From Deltaproteobacteria bacterium (GTDB taxonomy: Bacteria > Myxococcota_A > Polyangia > Nannocystales > Nannocystaceae): DNA of 64,000 nt. Each line of letters opens with the position of its first letter. Within the stretch, counting starts at the first letter, position 1. Of this stretch, positions 40,560 through 49,904 are shown in pieces. The position numbers and the translations under genes were made by a program. The notes under the pieces are model-generated. The model was given only the letters and a program-made list of their open reading frames with translations. It was not told the origin of the DNA and searched no databases. The DNA lies in the NCBI GenBank assembly GCA_016709225.1, contig JADJEE010000012.1:1116001-1180000 (forward strand), read 5' to 3'.

Positions 40560-42096
40560 ACTCGATGCGCCGGTTCTTCGCGCGGCCGGCCTTGGTGCCG
40601 TTGTCGGCGATCGGGGCATCGGGCCCCTCGCCCCGCGTCTTCAGGCGATCGCCCTCGACACCGGCATCGACCAGGTACTGCTTGACGGCCTCGGCGCGCG
40701 CCTGCGACAGCGCGACGTTGGCCTCACGCGCGCCGGCGTCATCGGTGTGACCGACGATCTCGATGCGCACGGTGGGGTTGTCCTTCAAGGTCTTGACGAC
40801 CTTGTCGAGCACCGCGCGCGAGCTGGGCCGGATGGTCGAGGCGCTGCTGTCGAAGGTGATGCCTTCGATGACGCCGGTCAGCTGTTGCAGCGCTGCGGGT
40901 GGCACCGCGGGCGCCTCGTCGGGGCAGCCGTCGGCGTCCTTGAAGGCGTTGTGCGTCTCCGGCTCGGTCTCGCACTCGTCCTTGCCGTCGAGCACGCCGT
41001 CGCCGTCGGTGTCGGGCACCGGACAACCACCCGCACCGTCGCCCCACTGCTTGGGACAGCGATCGCGGGTGTCGGGCACGCCGTCGTTGTCGGCGTCGCG
41101 GTCGGTCGGGCAGCCATCGTCGGTATCGGCGGCCTCGAACGGGCAGGCGTCGTCGCGATCGTAGAGACCGTCGTCGTCGCGATCGAGCTTGCGGGGTCGC
41201 AGCAATCGCCGCAGTCGCACCGTGAGGTCGAGGCCGAACACCAGCTCGCCATAGCTGCGCGGCGAGGCCCCCTCGCCCGGCGTGACGATGTGCCGGCCGT
41301 CGACCCGCATCGCGAGCCACTGGTTGGCGTGGATCTTCAGGCCCGGGCCCCACACGAACGCGCTGTCGAGGTCGTGCAGGATCCGCGGCGTCGCACGGAG
41401 CCCGACCAGACCACCACCGAGCGCGAGCGTCGGTGTCACGCGGTACGGCAGCTGTCCGAAGACCAGCATGCGGAAGGTGTACATCGAGGTCTTGGCGCCC
41501 TCGCTGGGGCTGCGACCGGGCATGCCGCCGACCTCGAGCGAGACGCCCAGGAACGACAGCACGTTGTAGGCCACGCGCACGCCGCCCGCGAAGGCACCGC
41601 GTTGCAACGAGGGCCGCGGGCCGAAGCCGGCGTCCCACAGGCCGTGCCGCTTGGGCAGGAAGAAGCCACCGAGGTAGAAGCCCACCTCGAGTGTGTCGCG
41701 CTGCGGGATCCAGCGCTTGATCCACGGCTTCTTGCGCTCGATGCCCTTCGCGGCGGCGCCACGGTTGCGATCGAGCGGGAGGTAGGGCTCGGGCTTGGCA
41801 TCGGCGGCCGAGGACTTGCTGCGCTTGCCCTTGGCCTTGCTGCGCTTGCCCTTGGTGCCCTTGGCGTCGACCTCGACGCTCGCGCTCGCCTCGGGGGCCT
41901 CACGACGCGGCGGCGCGGCCTCGTCGTCGGTGGCTTCGTCGGCACTGGGCGCGGCCTCGTCGTCGCCGACCTCCACGGTGTCGTCCGAGGAGTCGGGCTG
42001 TGCCGCGAGAGCCGAAGGCGCGAGCGCCATCGCCATCGCCATCGCAGCGCGTGGGGCCCAAACACCCGAGAAACGGACGAGATGCGCTGCGGTCAC
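40534..42096 (-). CDS. OmpA-family protein with TSP3 repeats and predicted barrel
   Basis: A 520-residue envelope protein. Signal peptide (about 1-32, cut near ALA), an acidic and basic low-complexity stretch (about 33-100, with KGKRSKAKGKRSK), a beta-barrel region (about 130-300), Asp-rich TSP3-type repeats (RDDDGLYDRDDACPF, DADNDGVPDTRDRC, DTDGDGVLDGKDEC) and a C-terminal OmpA peptidoglycan-binding domain (about 395-515, GHTDDAGAREANVAL, ending FKVVPLTP). Its last 130 residues closely resemble those of the protein at 29384, so the two share an ancestor there. The GTG at 42096 gives a sensible signal peptide, and TAGGCT lies 16 bases upstream. Confidence 0.88.
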   Translation of the reverse strand: MTAAHLVRFSGVWAPRAAMAMAMALAPSALAAQPDSSDDTVEVGDDEAAPSADEATDDEAAPPRREAPEASASVEVDAKGTKGKRSKAKGKRSKSSAADAKPEPYLPLDRNRGAAAKGIERKKPWIKRWIPQRDTLEVGFYLGGFFLPKRHGLWDAGFGPRPSLQRGAFAGGVRVAYNVLSFLGVSLEVGGMPGRSPSEGAKTSMYTFRMLVFGQLPYRVTPTLALGGGLVGLRATPRILHDLDSAFVWGPGLKIHANQWLAMRVDGRHIVTPGEGASPRSYGELVFGLDLTVRLRRLLRPRKLDRDDDGLYDRDDACPFEAADTDDGCPTDRDADNDGVPDTRDRCPKQWGDGAGGCPVPDTDGDGVLDGKDECETEPETHNAFKDADGCPDEAPAVPPAALQQLTGVIEGITFDSSASTIRPSSRAVLDKVVKTLKDNPTVRIEIVGHTDDAGAREANVALSQARAEAVKQYLVDAGVEGDRLKTRGEGPDAPIADNGTKAGRAKNRRIEFKVVPLTP

Positions 42097-42112
42097 GGTG
42101 GTCGCCGTGGGC

Positions 42113-42118
42113 AGCCTA
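42113..42118 (-). promoter_or_regulatory. candidate -10 box TAGGCT
   Basis: TAGGCT on the minus strand, 16 bases before the GTG at 42096. It matches the TAnnnT pattern seen before other genes of the window, with a slightly longer leader. No -35 box is recognised. Confidence 0.3.
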
Positions 42119-42226
42119 CGCCATCGCGGCGCGCGGGGTCAAAAGCCGGGCACGTTCGCAGCTCGGCGCGCCGGCGCCGTCGGGCAGCGTACGCCGCGAT
42201 CGGTGCGCGGCCACCTGCGCAGGCCT

Positions 42227-43477
42227 TCAACCGAGCTGGCACACCGCGTCGGTGTCGAACTCCGCCTCGTAGTCGACGTCGGCGACCTCGAAGCCCCGCG
42301 TGCGCGCGTACTCGGCCAGGAAGCGATCGTGCAGCGCGAGCGGGAACGCGTCGCCGGGCTTCGAACCCTCGAAGCGGCGCGCCAGCTCCGACTGGATGTC
42401 GGCCTGCAGCTCGCGATCGTCCATCCGCAGCAGGTGGTCGGCGTCGAGGGTCGGACCTGCCGCGCCGAAGTGATCGTCGAACATGCGCTGCATCGACGCC
42501 AACGGATCCTCGAAGCGATCACCCATCACCTCGAGCAAGTGGGCGAGGTAGAACGGCACGCCGGGGATGCCGCCCGAGGCCTCGGTGACGACCGCGGGCC
42601 CCTCGACCGCGATCGCGCGACCGCCGTACTCGCGCTTCGCGATGGCATCGAGCGCGCGGGTCTGGAACTCGAGGTCGGCCTTGGCGAGCCCGATGAGCCC
42701 CTTGCGGTACACGCCCTCGTTGAGCGGGTTGCCGCGGTAGCTGATGGTGAGCAACGTGAAGCCGGGTGCGAGCACGCCGGCGGTGCTCAGCGCATCGACC
42801 CACTGCGCGACCACGCCACCACCCATCACGAACACGGTGGCGATGGCCTCCTCGGGCGACCCCGGCGGGATCTCGACGGTCGAGACCTGCGGCATGGTGT
42901 CGCCGTCACGCCCGCTGAAGGTCTTGATCGTCACGCTCTGCCCGAGCGGTCGCAGCGCGCTCGCGACGGCATTGCCGGTGCGAGGATCGATGGCCCGCGG
43001 CGCGGCCAGGGCCCACACGATGCCGTCGAGCTTGCCGCCGAAGTGCGTACGGATCTCGTCGACCACCTGGGCCATCATCGCGGGGGCGAAGGCATCGCCG
43101 TCGAGCGAGCGCGCGGTGAGCCCCGCGGCCCGTAGACCGCGCTCGATCGCGAGGTTGCGATGGAAGCCGGGCGATCCGATCTTGCGGATCTTGTTGCTGC
43201 TCTCGGGGTTGGGCTGGGCGTCGAACGAGAGGTTCAGCGTGTGGGCGCCGCGGCGCAGGCCCAGCACCGCCCGCGCGGCGCTGCCGAAGCCGCCCGAGCC
43301 GCCGACCACCAGCCAGTTGCCACCGCTGCCGGCCGCGGGTGCCGTCGTGGGCTTCGCACGCGCCATCATCGACTCGGCACCGCGCTGGGCCCCGACGGGG
43401 TGGAAGTTGCCGGGGTGGATGACGTTGCCGAGTGCGGGCACGAAACGGAACTGGAACTTCGGAATCGACAGCAGCAT
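42227..43477 (-). CDS. fabV: trans-2-enoyl-CoA/ACP reductase, FabV type
   Basis: A 416-residue enoyl reductase of the FabV/trans-2-enoyl-CoA reductase family, about the usual length. The NAD-binding loop is WLVVGGSGGFGSAARA, at about residue 55 because there is an N-terminal extension. SLDGDAF and VWALAAPR follow as in family members. The active-site pair is Tyr257-x8-Lys266 in VYRKGLIGLAK, the long spacing that separates FabV from FabI. It reduces the enoyl double bond in fatty acid synthesis or in reversed beta-oxidation, in the cytoplasm. FabV enzymes are noted for low triclosan sensitivity. The start at 43477 is used; an upstream extension to 43522 has no support. No other fatty acid genes are adjacent. 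Confidence 0.93.
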   Translation of the reverse strand: MLLSIPKFQFRFVPALGNVIHPGNFHPVGAQRGAESMMARAKPTTAPAAGSGGNWLVVGGSGGFGSAARAVLGLRRGAHTLNLSFDAQPNPESSNKIRKIGSPGFHRNLAIERGLRAAGLTARSLDGDAFAPAMMAQVVDEIRTHFGGKLDGIVWALAAPRAIDPRTGNAVASALRPLGQSVTIKTFSGRDGDTMPQVSTVEIPPGSPEEAIATVFVMGGGVVAQWVDALSTAGVLAPGFTLLTISYRGNPLNEGVYRKGLIGLAKADLEFQTRALDAIAKREYGGRAIAVEGPAVVTEASGGIPGVPFYLAHLLEVMGDRFEDPLASMQRMFDDHFGAAGPTLDADHLLRMDDRELQADIQSELARRFEGSKPGDAFPLALHDRFLAEYARTRGFEVADVDYEAEFDTDAVCQLG

Positions 43478-43607
43478 GGGCGGACGCGATGGTGACAAAC
43501 AAAGCCGGTGCCTGGCCACCACTTCGCCGCGGGAGCTGCCACAGGCGTCACGCCCCGCCGCAAAGCCGCTTGAGCGCAGGATCGCTTTGGGCTATGCCGG
43601 CGCCACG

Positions 43608-44219
43608 ATGATGCGCGTCCGCGAAGTGGTGTGGTCGCTGGGGTTCGCGGCGCTGCTCGGCTGCGGCGCCGGACAGGGCAAGCACCTGCAGGCCGTGACA
43701 CCGCCCGATCCGCCAGCGGTGCCCGAAGGCTTCGACGCCAAGGACGAAGCCGCGCTGCCGCAGCACCGTGACGCCGCGATGGCGGCCTGCGCGTGGTACC
43801 TCGACGTCGCGCCGGCGACCGCCGACGGCAAGCGATGGGTGCGTACCCGCGACTTCGCGATCGACTGGATCGAGGCGATGAACGACCCGAAGCTGCCGGT
43901 GTTGCAGCCGGTGGTCGCCTACGTCGCGACCGACCGTCGCTACATGTACGGCGCGTACATGCGCGCGGCGTATCAGTGCGGCAAGGCCGAGTACCTGCTG
44001 CGCATGCACGACGCCGACATCGACGTGCCGGAGTTCAGCATCGAGGCCGAGACCGCGGGCATCGAGGCCATGCAGCGGCTGTTCCGCGCGATCGCCGAGT
44101 GGGACCCCAAGTCCTACTCGAAGCGGCTGCGCAAGTACGCGCGCAAGCACAAGCATGGCAAGCTCGAGCCCTTCATCGCCAAGCTCATGGGCAAGAAAGA
44201 GCGAAGCCGCCGACGCTGA
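43608..44219 (+). CDS. small lipoprotein, unknown
   Basis: A 203-residue lipoprotein (LLGCGAGQ lipobox, Cys about residue 19). The mature part is mostly helical with a Lys/Arg-rich C-terminal stretch (LRKYARKHKHGK, ending KKERSRRR). No recognised domain. Two ATG codons occur in a row (43608 and 43611); TATGCC lies 9 bases upstream. Divergent from the FabV-type gene, with 130 bases between the starts, and convergent with the TRL-like gene. Since a lipid-anchored protein with a basic tail could bind nucleic acid or acidic polymers, that is a possibility only. Confidence 0.65.
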   Translation: MMRVREVVWSLGFAALLGCGAGQGKHLQAVTPPDPPAVPEGFDAKDEAALPQHRDAAMAACAWYLDVAPATADGKRWVRTRDFAIDWIEAMNDPKLPVLQPVVAYVATDRRYMYGAYMRAAYQCGKAEYLLRMHDADIDVPEFSIEAETAGIEAMQRLFRAIAEWDPKSYSKRLRKYARKHKHGKLEPFIAKLMGKKERSRRR

Positions 44220-44295
44220 CCTTCTTGGGGGGGCAAGCGCGGCGGCTCGGGTGTCACCCACGGCGTGGCCGCAAGTGACGTTCAACGGTGATCGA

Positions 44296-44637
44296 TCACT
44301 CGCCGGTGATGATCGTGCAGTGCTGCTGGTAGACCACGCCGAGGATGTCCATGGTCTTGTAGTCGAGCGTGTCGACGCGACCGATGCCACCGGCCTTCTT
44401 GGCGCCGTCGAGGCTCATGTCGCCCCACGAGGCCACGCCCAGGACGCCCGAGGCACACGCCTTGCCGGTCTTCGGGCCCGGACGAGCGGTGTCCGAGATC
44501 TGCATCTGGGTCGAGGGGTTGATGCCCTTGGCGCCGGCGTAGATGCCACCCACCGGCGGCTGGTAGCCGAGCGCACCGGCGCAGCCGGTGCCGAGGACGG
44601 AAGCGAGGACGAGGGACGAGAAGATACGTGCGCGCAT
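44296..44637 (-). CDS. TRL-like family lipoprotein
   Basis: A 113-residue lipoprotein. The signal ends with LGTGCAGA (Cys19). The mature region resembles the TRL-like family: GKACASGVLGVASWGD, then AKKAGGIGRVDTLDY and a final ILGVVYQQHCTIITGE. These proteins are small and of unknown role; some are placed in the outer membrane. The ATG at 44637 is taken because it gives a clean lipoprotein signal; GGAG lies about 10 bases upstream. The longer open frame to 44697 has no support. Not in an obvious operon. Confidence 0.78.
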   Translation of the reverse strand: MRARIFSSLVLASVLGTGCAGALGYQPPVGGIYAGAKGINPSTQMQISDTARPGPKTGKACASGVLGVASWGDMSLDGAKKAGGIGRVDTLDYKTMDILGVVYQQHCTIITGE

Positions 44638-44810
44638 GGGATTGATGCTCCGTTGGATGCGACGACGTTCCGCGAAATCGGTTGCACGGAAGTGCACGTC
44701 GCGCGGCGGGACGATAAGACGCCCGCTTCGGATGCGTCAAGTTCCGGGCACGCCGTGGTGGTGTTGCAAAACGACCACGCTCGCGCACGCGCGAGCACGA
44801 TCGCGAGGCA

Positions 44811-45422
44811 TCACGCCGGGACCGGGCCCTTGCCCTCGCGCAGGACCTCGATGACGTCGTCGACCAGACGCAACACCGTCGACGGATCGGGCCAAAGTGC
44901 CCCGCCATCGATCACCACACCGACCTCACGCGCAAATTTTCGCTCGTAGTCGTCGGGATCTTCGAGTGCGGGCTCCTGCTCCGCCGGCGTCACCGAGCCG
45001 GTCAGCAGCGGCTCCTCGAGCAGGTCCACGAGCATGCGGCACACCGGATGATCGGGCACGCGCAGCCCGACCTCGTGGTTGCGGTTCTTCATCGCCCGCG
45101 GCACCTCGGAGGTCGCACGCAGCACCATCGTGTACGGGCCCGGCAGCAGCCGCCGAATGGTGCGGAACACCTGGTTACCCACATGGCCGTAGCGCGCGAG
45201 CTCGGCCAGGTCCCGCACCAGCATCGTCAACGGCTTGGGGTGCTTGTCGTTCATGCCCTTCAGGCGACGCAGCGACGCGATGCCCTTCGAGGACGACAGC
45301 GCGCAGCCGAACGCGTAGCCGGTGTCGGTCGGATAGATGATGACGCCGTCGTCGCGCAGGGCATCGACGGCGGGTCGCAGGATCCGGGGCGCCGGACGCT
45401 CGACATCGATGTGGACGATCAT
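44811..45422 (-). CDS. YciO/Sua5/YrdC-family protein (threonylcarbamoyl-AMP synthase-like)
   Basis: A 203-residue protein of the Sua5/YciO/YrdC family. The family motif is YPTDTGYAFGC, followed by KGIASLRRLKGM, PKPLTMLVRDL and the LLPGPYTMVLRAT segment that forms the basic RNA/nucleotide-binding cleft. YrdC/Sua5 make threonylcarbamoyl-AMP for the t6A modification of tRNA. The YciO branch has the same fold with less certain activity, and this sequence looks closer to YciO. The ATG at 45422 is chosen; the open frame further upstream is a shadow. The gene lies 92 bases downstream of the GT-C gene on the same strand. Confidence 0.88.
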   Translation of the reverse strand: MIVHIDVERPAPRILRPAVDALRDDGVIIYPTDTGYAFGCALSSSKGIASLRRLKGMNDKHPKPLTMLVRDLAELARYGHVGNQVFRTIRRLLPGPYTMVLRATSEVPRAMKNRNHEVGLRVPDHPVCRMLVDLLEEPLLTGSVTPAEQEPALEDPDDYERKFAREVGVVIDGGALWPDPSTVLRLVDDVIEVLREGKGPVPA

Positions 45423-45514
45423 GAAGCAGTCGAAGCCCCACCGCCGCCTACGGGGACGGGGGATGGGGCGCGGGTTCTGCCACGGATGCGCGCGCCGGTC
45501 CAGTGTCACCGGCG

Positions 45515-46951
45515 CTAGGGCTGCGTGAGCGCGCGCGCCCGCGCGTCCTTGCGGCGCCGGTGGCCCTGCACGCGGGCCTGCACGCGGGCCCACAGCCACA
45601 GGTAGCCCTCGGCCGCCAGCAGGAACGCATACGGATCGTAGGGCGTGCGCAGGCGGATGGTGCCGAAGAAGATCGCGGCCACCACGATCGAGCTGACAAT
45701 CTGCCAGGCCACGAGCGTGAGGTCGGGCCGCCGTCGCAGCCACACCAGCGCCAAGCCCATGCCCAGCATCGACGGTGCCCACACGAAGATCTGGAACAGC
45801 ACCGAGTAGACGTCGAGCGGCCACAGGAAGCGCTGGCGGCCCTTCTCCATCTCGGGCCACTGGCGATCCATGAACCACGACAGCGCGACGTTGACGACGC
45901 TCATCCGCAGCTGCTGCCACACGCCGGTGGCTGCGTAGCAGCGCCTGCGGATCTCGCGGTGGATCTCCGGATCACCGATGTAGCCGACGAAGCGAATGGT
46001 CTCGTCACCGAGCGCCGGTCGCACCGCCAGCGGATGCCGGGCCGGCAGCTTCCACGCGATGCGGAAGTTCGGCAGGCTCACGCGGCGGCCGTCGTCGGTG
46101 TTGTCGCGCGACTCGGAGCGCCGCAGCTGCGCCTCGGACTTGAACGCCTGCGTGACGACGTTGTGGCAGCGCCCCGCGGTGAGGTTCATGTTGGCGTTCT
46201 CGGCCACGCCGGCCCAGTAGCCGGTGTGGTAGTGGAATCGCCACGCCGAGAACGCGAGCATCGCGACCAACGGCAGCGCGATCGCCAGCAGCGTTCGCAC
46301 GCGCACCCACGGTAGGCGCCGGCGATCGATGAACCATGTCAGCAGCACCAGCAGGTAGAACAACGCCGACTGTGGACGCACCGCGAAGCTGATCGCCGAC
46401 AGGATCCCCGCGGTCCACGCGAAGCGTCCGGTCTGCAGCGCCACCACCAGCGTCAGCGTCGAGCCCAGCGCGAAGCACAAGAACGGCGTCTCGCTGAGGA
46501 AGTAGCCGGTGTTGGAGAGGTTCGGGTGCCACAGCAACAGCAGCACGCCCATCACCGGGGGCACCCGCGGGTGCTTGGCGATCCGCACCGCCAGCAGGTA
46601 GCCGAGCGGCACCGCCGCGGCCCCGAGCACGGCCCACCACAGCGCCGCGGCGACCAGCGCATCGAGCCCGAACAATCGCAACGGGATCGCCAACAGTGCG
46701 TGCGTCCCCCACGCCTGCCACGCCCACGTGCGATCGGCGGGCTCGTAGCCATGCGCGGCCAGATCATGCGCGCGGTCGAGGTACTTGCGCATGTCGCTGA
46801 ACACGTAGTCCCCCGGGGGGTGCACCCACACCACCCAGATCACGCGGGTCAGCAGCGCGAGCGCGAACAAGCCCCACAGCCAGCGGCGATCGACCCGCAG
46901 GTGCGGCCCGAGCTGCCAGCCTTCGCCAGCGGGTTGCGGAGCATGGACCAT
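45515..46951 (-). CDS. GT-C type membrane glycosyltransferase-like protein
   Basis: A 478-residue polytopic protein with about nine to ten membrane segments. It resembles GT39/ArnT-type glycosyltransferases: a first long loop after segment one contains VFSDMRKYLDRA, the position where a catalytic Asp is found in this fold, and a large loop (about 255-345) precedes the last three segments. It ends with a basic tail (HRRRKDARARA). It probably transfers a sugar from a polyprenyl carrier to a lipid or protein outside the cytoplasm. No partner genes for a defined polysaccharide are next to it. The start codon is 134 bases from the divergent peptidase. Confidence 0.72.
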   Translation of the reverse strand: MVHAPQPAGEGWQLGPHLRVDRRWLWGLFALALLTRVIWVVWVHPPGDYVFSDMRKYLDRAHDLAAHGYEPADRTWAWQAWGTHALLAIPLRLFGLDALVAAALWWAVLGAAAVPLGYLLAVRIAKHPRVPPVMGVLLLLWHPNLSNTGYFLSETPFLCFALGSTLTLVVALQTGRFAWTAGILSAISFAVRPQSALFYLLVLLTWFIDRRRLPWVRVRTLLAIALPLVAMLAFSAWRFHYHTGYWAGVAENANMNLTAGRCHNVVTQAFKSEAQLRRSESRDNTDDGRRVSLPNFRIAWKLPARHPLAVRPALGDETIRFVGYIGDPEIHREIRRRCYAATGVWQQLRMSVVNVALSWFMDRQWPEMEKGRQRFLWPLDVYSVLFQIFVWAPSMLGMGLALVWLRRRPDLTLVAWQIVSSIVVAAIFFGTIRLRTPYDPYAFLLAAEGYLWLWARVQARVQGHRRRKDARARALTQP

Positions 46952-47085
46952 GTCGACGGCGAGCAGCGATGCGCGGCCAAGGGCGTTGGAGACCGGTCAC
47001 GCGCGGCGCGACCCGCCGCGAAGCGTCGACGGCGACGCCGGGCTTGTCAATGCGAAGGCGAGCATTCTCCGCTACAACCATCGGC

Positions 47086-48513
47086 GTGAGCTCGCAAACC
47101 TCGGCCTCCGTGTTCCAACGCCGTCGCGCCGTGGTCGCCGCGCGGCTGGGCTCCCGCGCGGCGCTGGTGTTCGCCGGTGGCCAGGTGCCGCGGAACTACC
47201 CCGCCAACGTGCACCCGTACCGCGCCGCGAGCCACTTCTTGTACCTCGCCGGCGTTGCGATCCCCGACGCGATGCTGTGGTTGCACGGCGGCCGCAGCGA
47301 GCTGTTCGTGCCGCCACCGGCGGATGACGACGCGCTGTGGCACGGCGAGGTGCCGAGCTTCGACGAGATCGCAGCGGCGACCGGCGTGGACACGGTGCGC
47401 TCGCGTACCGAGCTCCACGACGCCGTGCTCGTGCACGGCGTGCACAACATCGCGACGCTGCCGGCGATCGACACCCGCACGCGCAACCACCAGCGCGCGT
47501 GGCTCGACCGACGCTGGCCCGACGACGCCGCGCCGCGGGTCGACCTCCTCGACGCGGTCGACCTCGAGCTCGCCGACGCGATGATCGCGGCGCGCCTGTG
47601 CCACGACGAACACGCCATCGCGATGGTCCGCACCGCCGTGGAGGGCACGCGAGCGGCCCACCTCGCCGGCATGGCCATCACACGCCCGGGCCTGCGCGAG
47701 CACGACGTCCGCGCCGCGATGGAGCGCGAGCTCGTCGCCCGCGGCATGCCCTGCGCGTACAACAGCATCGTCACGGTGCACGGACAGGTGCTGCACAGCA
47801 CCACCTACGATCGCACGCTCGCCGACGGTGATCTGCTGCTGGCGGACCTCGGCGGCGAGCACGAGGGCTTCGCGAGCGATGTCACGCGCACTTGGCCGGT
47901 CAACGGTCGCTTCTCGGCCACCCAGCGCGCGATGTACGAGCTGGTGTTGGCGGCCAACGAGGCCGCGATCGATCGCGTGCGCCCCGGCGTGCGCTACCGC
48001 GACGTGCACCTGCAGGCCGCGCGCGTGCTGGCGCGGGGCCTGGTCGATCTCGGGGTCCTGCGCGGCGAGGTCGACGGCTTGGTCGAGCGCGGCGCGGTCG
48101 CGATGCTGTTCCCCCACGGCGTCGGTCACCTGCTCGGGCTCGACGTCCACGACATGGAGGACCTCGGCGATCGTGCCGGCTATGCGCCCGGCCGCACGCG
48201 GTCGTCGCAGTTCGGCCTCGGCTACCTGCGGTTGGATCGCGACCTCGCGCCCGGCATGATCGTCACCATCGAGCCGGGGCTGTACCGCGTGGACGCGCTG
48301 CTGCGCGACGAGACCCTGTGCGGGCCATTCGTCCGCGACGGCGCGCTCGATCGCGACGCGCTGGCGCGCTTCGTCGACGTGCGAGGCATTCGCATCGAAG
48401 ACGATGTGCTCTGCACACCCACCGAGCCGGTGGTCCTGACCGCGGGCATCCCCAAGGCCCCCGACGCGGTCTGTGCTGCGGTCGGCGTGGTCTCGGCCGA
48501 CGCGCGTTCGTGA
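47086..48513 (+). CDS. M24B aminopeptidase P-type metallopeptidase
   Basis: A 475-residue Xaa-Pro aminopeptidase (peptidase M24B). The N-terminal AMP_N domain (about 5-140) has FQRRRAVVAARLGSRA and NYPANVHPYRAASHFLYLAG. The catalytic pita-bread domain (about 175-460) has metal ligands Asp254 and Asp265 in LADLGGEHEGFASDV, His348 in GVGHLLGLDVHD, Glu396 in TIEPGLY and Glu438 in RIEDDVL, all in place. It removes an N-terminal residue before proline, presumably in the cytoplasm. Start: either ATG 47050 or GTG 47086; the latter is used because the domain begins right after it. The start is therefore the uncertain part. A lipoprotein gene follows after 78 bases. Confidence 0.9.
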   Translation: MSSQTSASVFQRRRAVVAARLGSRAALVFAGGQVPRNYPANVHPYRAASHFLYLAGVAIPDAMLWLHGGRSELFVPPPADDDALWHGEVPSFDEIAAATGVDTVRSRTELHDAVLVHGVHNIATLPAIDTRTRNHQRAWLDRRWPDDAAPRVDLLDAVDLELADAMIAARLCHDEHAIAMVRTAVEGTRAAHLAGMAITRPGLREHDVRAAMERELVARGMPCAYNSIVTVHGQVLHSTTYDRTLADGDLLLADLGGEHEGFASDVTRTWPVNGRFSATQRAMYELVLAANEAAIDRVRPGVRYRDVHLQAARVLARGLVDLGVLRGEVDGLVERGAVAMLFPHGVGHLLGLDVHDMEDLGDRAGYAPGRTRSSQFGLGYLRLDRDLAPGMIVTIEPGLYRVDALLRDETLCGPFVRDGALDRDALARFVDVRGIRIEDDVLCTPTEPVVLTAGIPKAPDAVCAAVGVVSADARS

Positions 48514-48591
48514 TAGGCTGCAGCGACCCCTCTGGCGATACGGATGGCCCCCGATGGCCGCGCGCGCAGGGGGCCGACCAGGGAAGCGATC

Positions 48592-49719
48592 ATGCGAGTT
48601 CAGGCCTTGACCTTGGCGGCGGCGGCGAGCTTCGTGTCGGCGTGCACCGACGATCTCGACGCGCCCTACAACTACCTGCAGACCACCGGTTACGCGACCG
48701 GCGGCGACATGCCGATGGTCGACTGCGATGCGATTCCCGCGGCCGCGGTCGCGGCCGACTTCTCCCACGTGCTCACCGTCGCCGGCGGCGAGATGCCCTA
48801 CAGCTTCGCGTCGAGCAACCTACCGCCGGGACTCACCCTGGACGCCGATGGGACCCTCGCCGGCACGCCGACCCAGGCCGGCGACGCCTCGTTCGACATC
48901 ACCGTCACCGACGCCGGCGGCGTCGCGGGCACCACCACCTGCCAGCTGTCGATCGCCGATCAGATCTCGGTCGAGCTCGCGCTCGACAGCGTGCCCTACT
49001 GCCTGACCGGCACCGATACCCTGCTCGCCCACGTGGTGCCCGGCACCGGCGACGGCACGCCGATCACCTGCGACCACCCCGGCGGTAGCGGCAACGGCAC
49101 CATGCCGGCGGGCATCTCGGTCGATCCCGAAACCTGCGCCCTGACCGGCACCGTGCAGGACACGCGACTGGGCACCTGGGCCTTCATCGTGCGCGGCACG
49201 CAGGCCGGCGCCGAGGTCTTCATCCCGTATTGCGCCACCAACGACACCCCGGCCGCCGGCACGTTCGCGATCGAGGTCGATCACACCGGCGCGACCGCCC
49301 AGACCCTGGTGCCGCTGATGCGACTGTTCAACCCCGACGCCAGCATCATGGTGGGCGCCCCCGGCGACCCGCTGTTCCGCGCCGAGGCCGGCAGCGCCTG
49401 CCCGGGCGGCGTGTGCTCGTACAGCTTCTCGTTCTTCATCAACGCCTCGCCGTTCGATCTGCAAGACGGCGCCGGCAACGACAAGGCGGTCATCGTCGAC
49501 GACATGCTCGCCAGCGACGCCGACGGCTACTTCATGACCCACGGCCTCGAGCTGTCGACCAACACACCGGTCGCCGACGCCTTCAAGAACCGCCCGTGGG
49601 TGGTCAACCTGGCGATCGACTACTGCTTCGACGTCGACGGCAACAACTGCGACACCTCGATGACCCCGACCTTCGACGGATTCCTCGAGTGGTCGGTGAT
49701 CATGGTCCCGCAGGGCTAG
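48592..49719 (+). CDS. lipoprotein with putative Ig-like (He_PIG) domain
   Basis: A 375-residue lipoprotein (VSACTDD lipobox, Cys18). A putative Ig-like domain (about 55-125) has the GGEMPYSFASSNLPPGLTL and GTLAGTPTQAGDASF pattern of He_PIG. A second strand-rich part follows with a comparable PAGISV..GTV motif, and the last 160 residues are Asp/Ala-rich with several Cys pairs. Probably a surface or periplasmic binding protein. AGGGAAG stands 5-9 bases before the ATG. TAGGCT at 48514-48519 is a possible promoter, with a leader of about 70 bases. The stop (49717-49719) lies just before the palindromic element. Confidence 0.72.
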   Translation: MRVQALTLAAAASFVSACTDDLDAPYNYLQTTGYATGGDMPMVDCDAIPAAAVAADFSHVLTVAGGEMPYSFASSNLPPGLTLDADGTLAGTPTQAGDASFDITVTDAGGVAGTTTCQLSIADQISVELALDSVPYCLTGTDTLLAHVVPGTGDGTPITCDHPGGSGNGTMPAGISVDPETCALTGTVQDTRLGTWAFIVRGTQAGAEVFIPYCATNDTPAAGTFAIEVDHTGATAQTLVPLMRLFNPDASIMVGAPGDPLFRAEAGSACPGGVCSYSFSFFINASPFDLQDGAGNDKAVIVDDMLASDADGYFMTHGLELSTNTPVADAFKNRPWVVNLAIDYCFDVDGNNCDTSMTPTFDGFLEWSVIMVPQG

Positions 49720-49734
49720 AGAGGTTTACGGAGA

Positions 49735-49904
49735 ACTAGTACCTCGACACAGCGATAGTGACGGGTCATAACACCGCCCTGACCGCGCCTCGCTGCGTTG
49801 CCGCACCTTGAAATACGCCCGGTATTCCGGCGGCACGGCGCCTTGCGGAGTCGCGGCCATGACGGCGTTCTGACCCATCACTATCGCTGTGTCGAGGTAC
49901 TAGT
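49735..49904. repeat. 170-bp palindromic (MITE-like) element
   Basis: The first and last 42 bases are inverted copies of each other with three mismatches; both begin ACTAGTACCTCGACACAGCG on their own strand. The similarity continues imperfectly toward a centre at about 49819 (AATAC-5 bases-GTATT), so the whole can fold into one long hairpin. No open frame. It lies between a lipoprotein gene and the convergent GIN-domain gene, whose TAG stop (49902-49900) is made by the right end of the element. Size, terminal repeats and lack of coding suggest a small non-autonomous mobile element or a REP-type hairpin; target duplications are not obvious. Confidence 0.72.
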
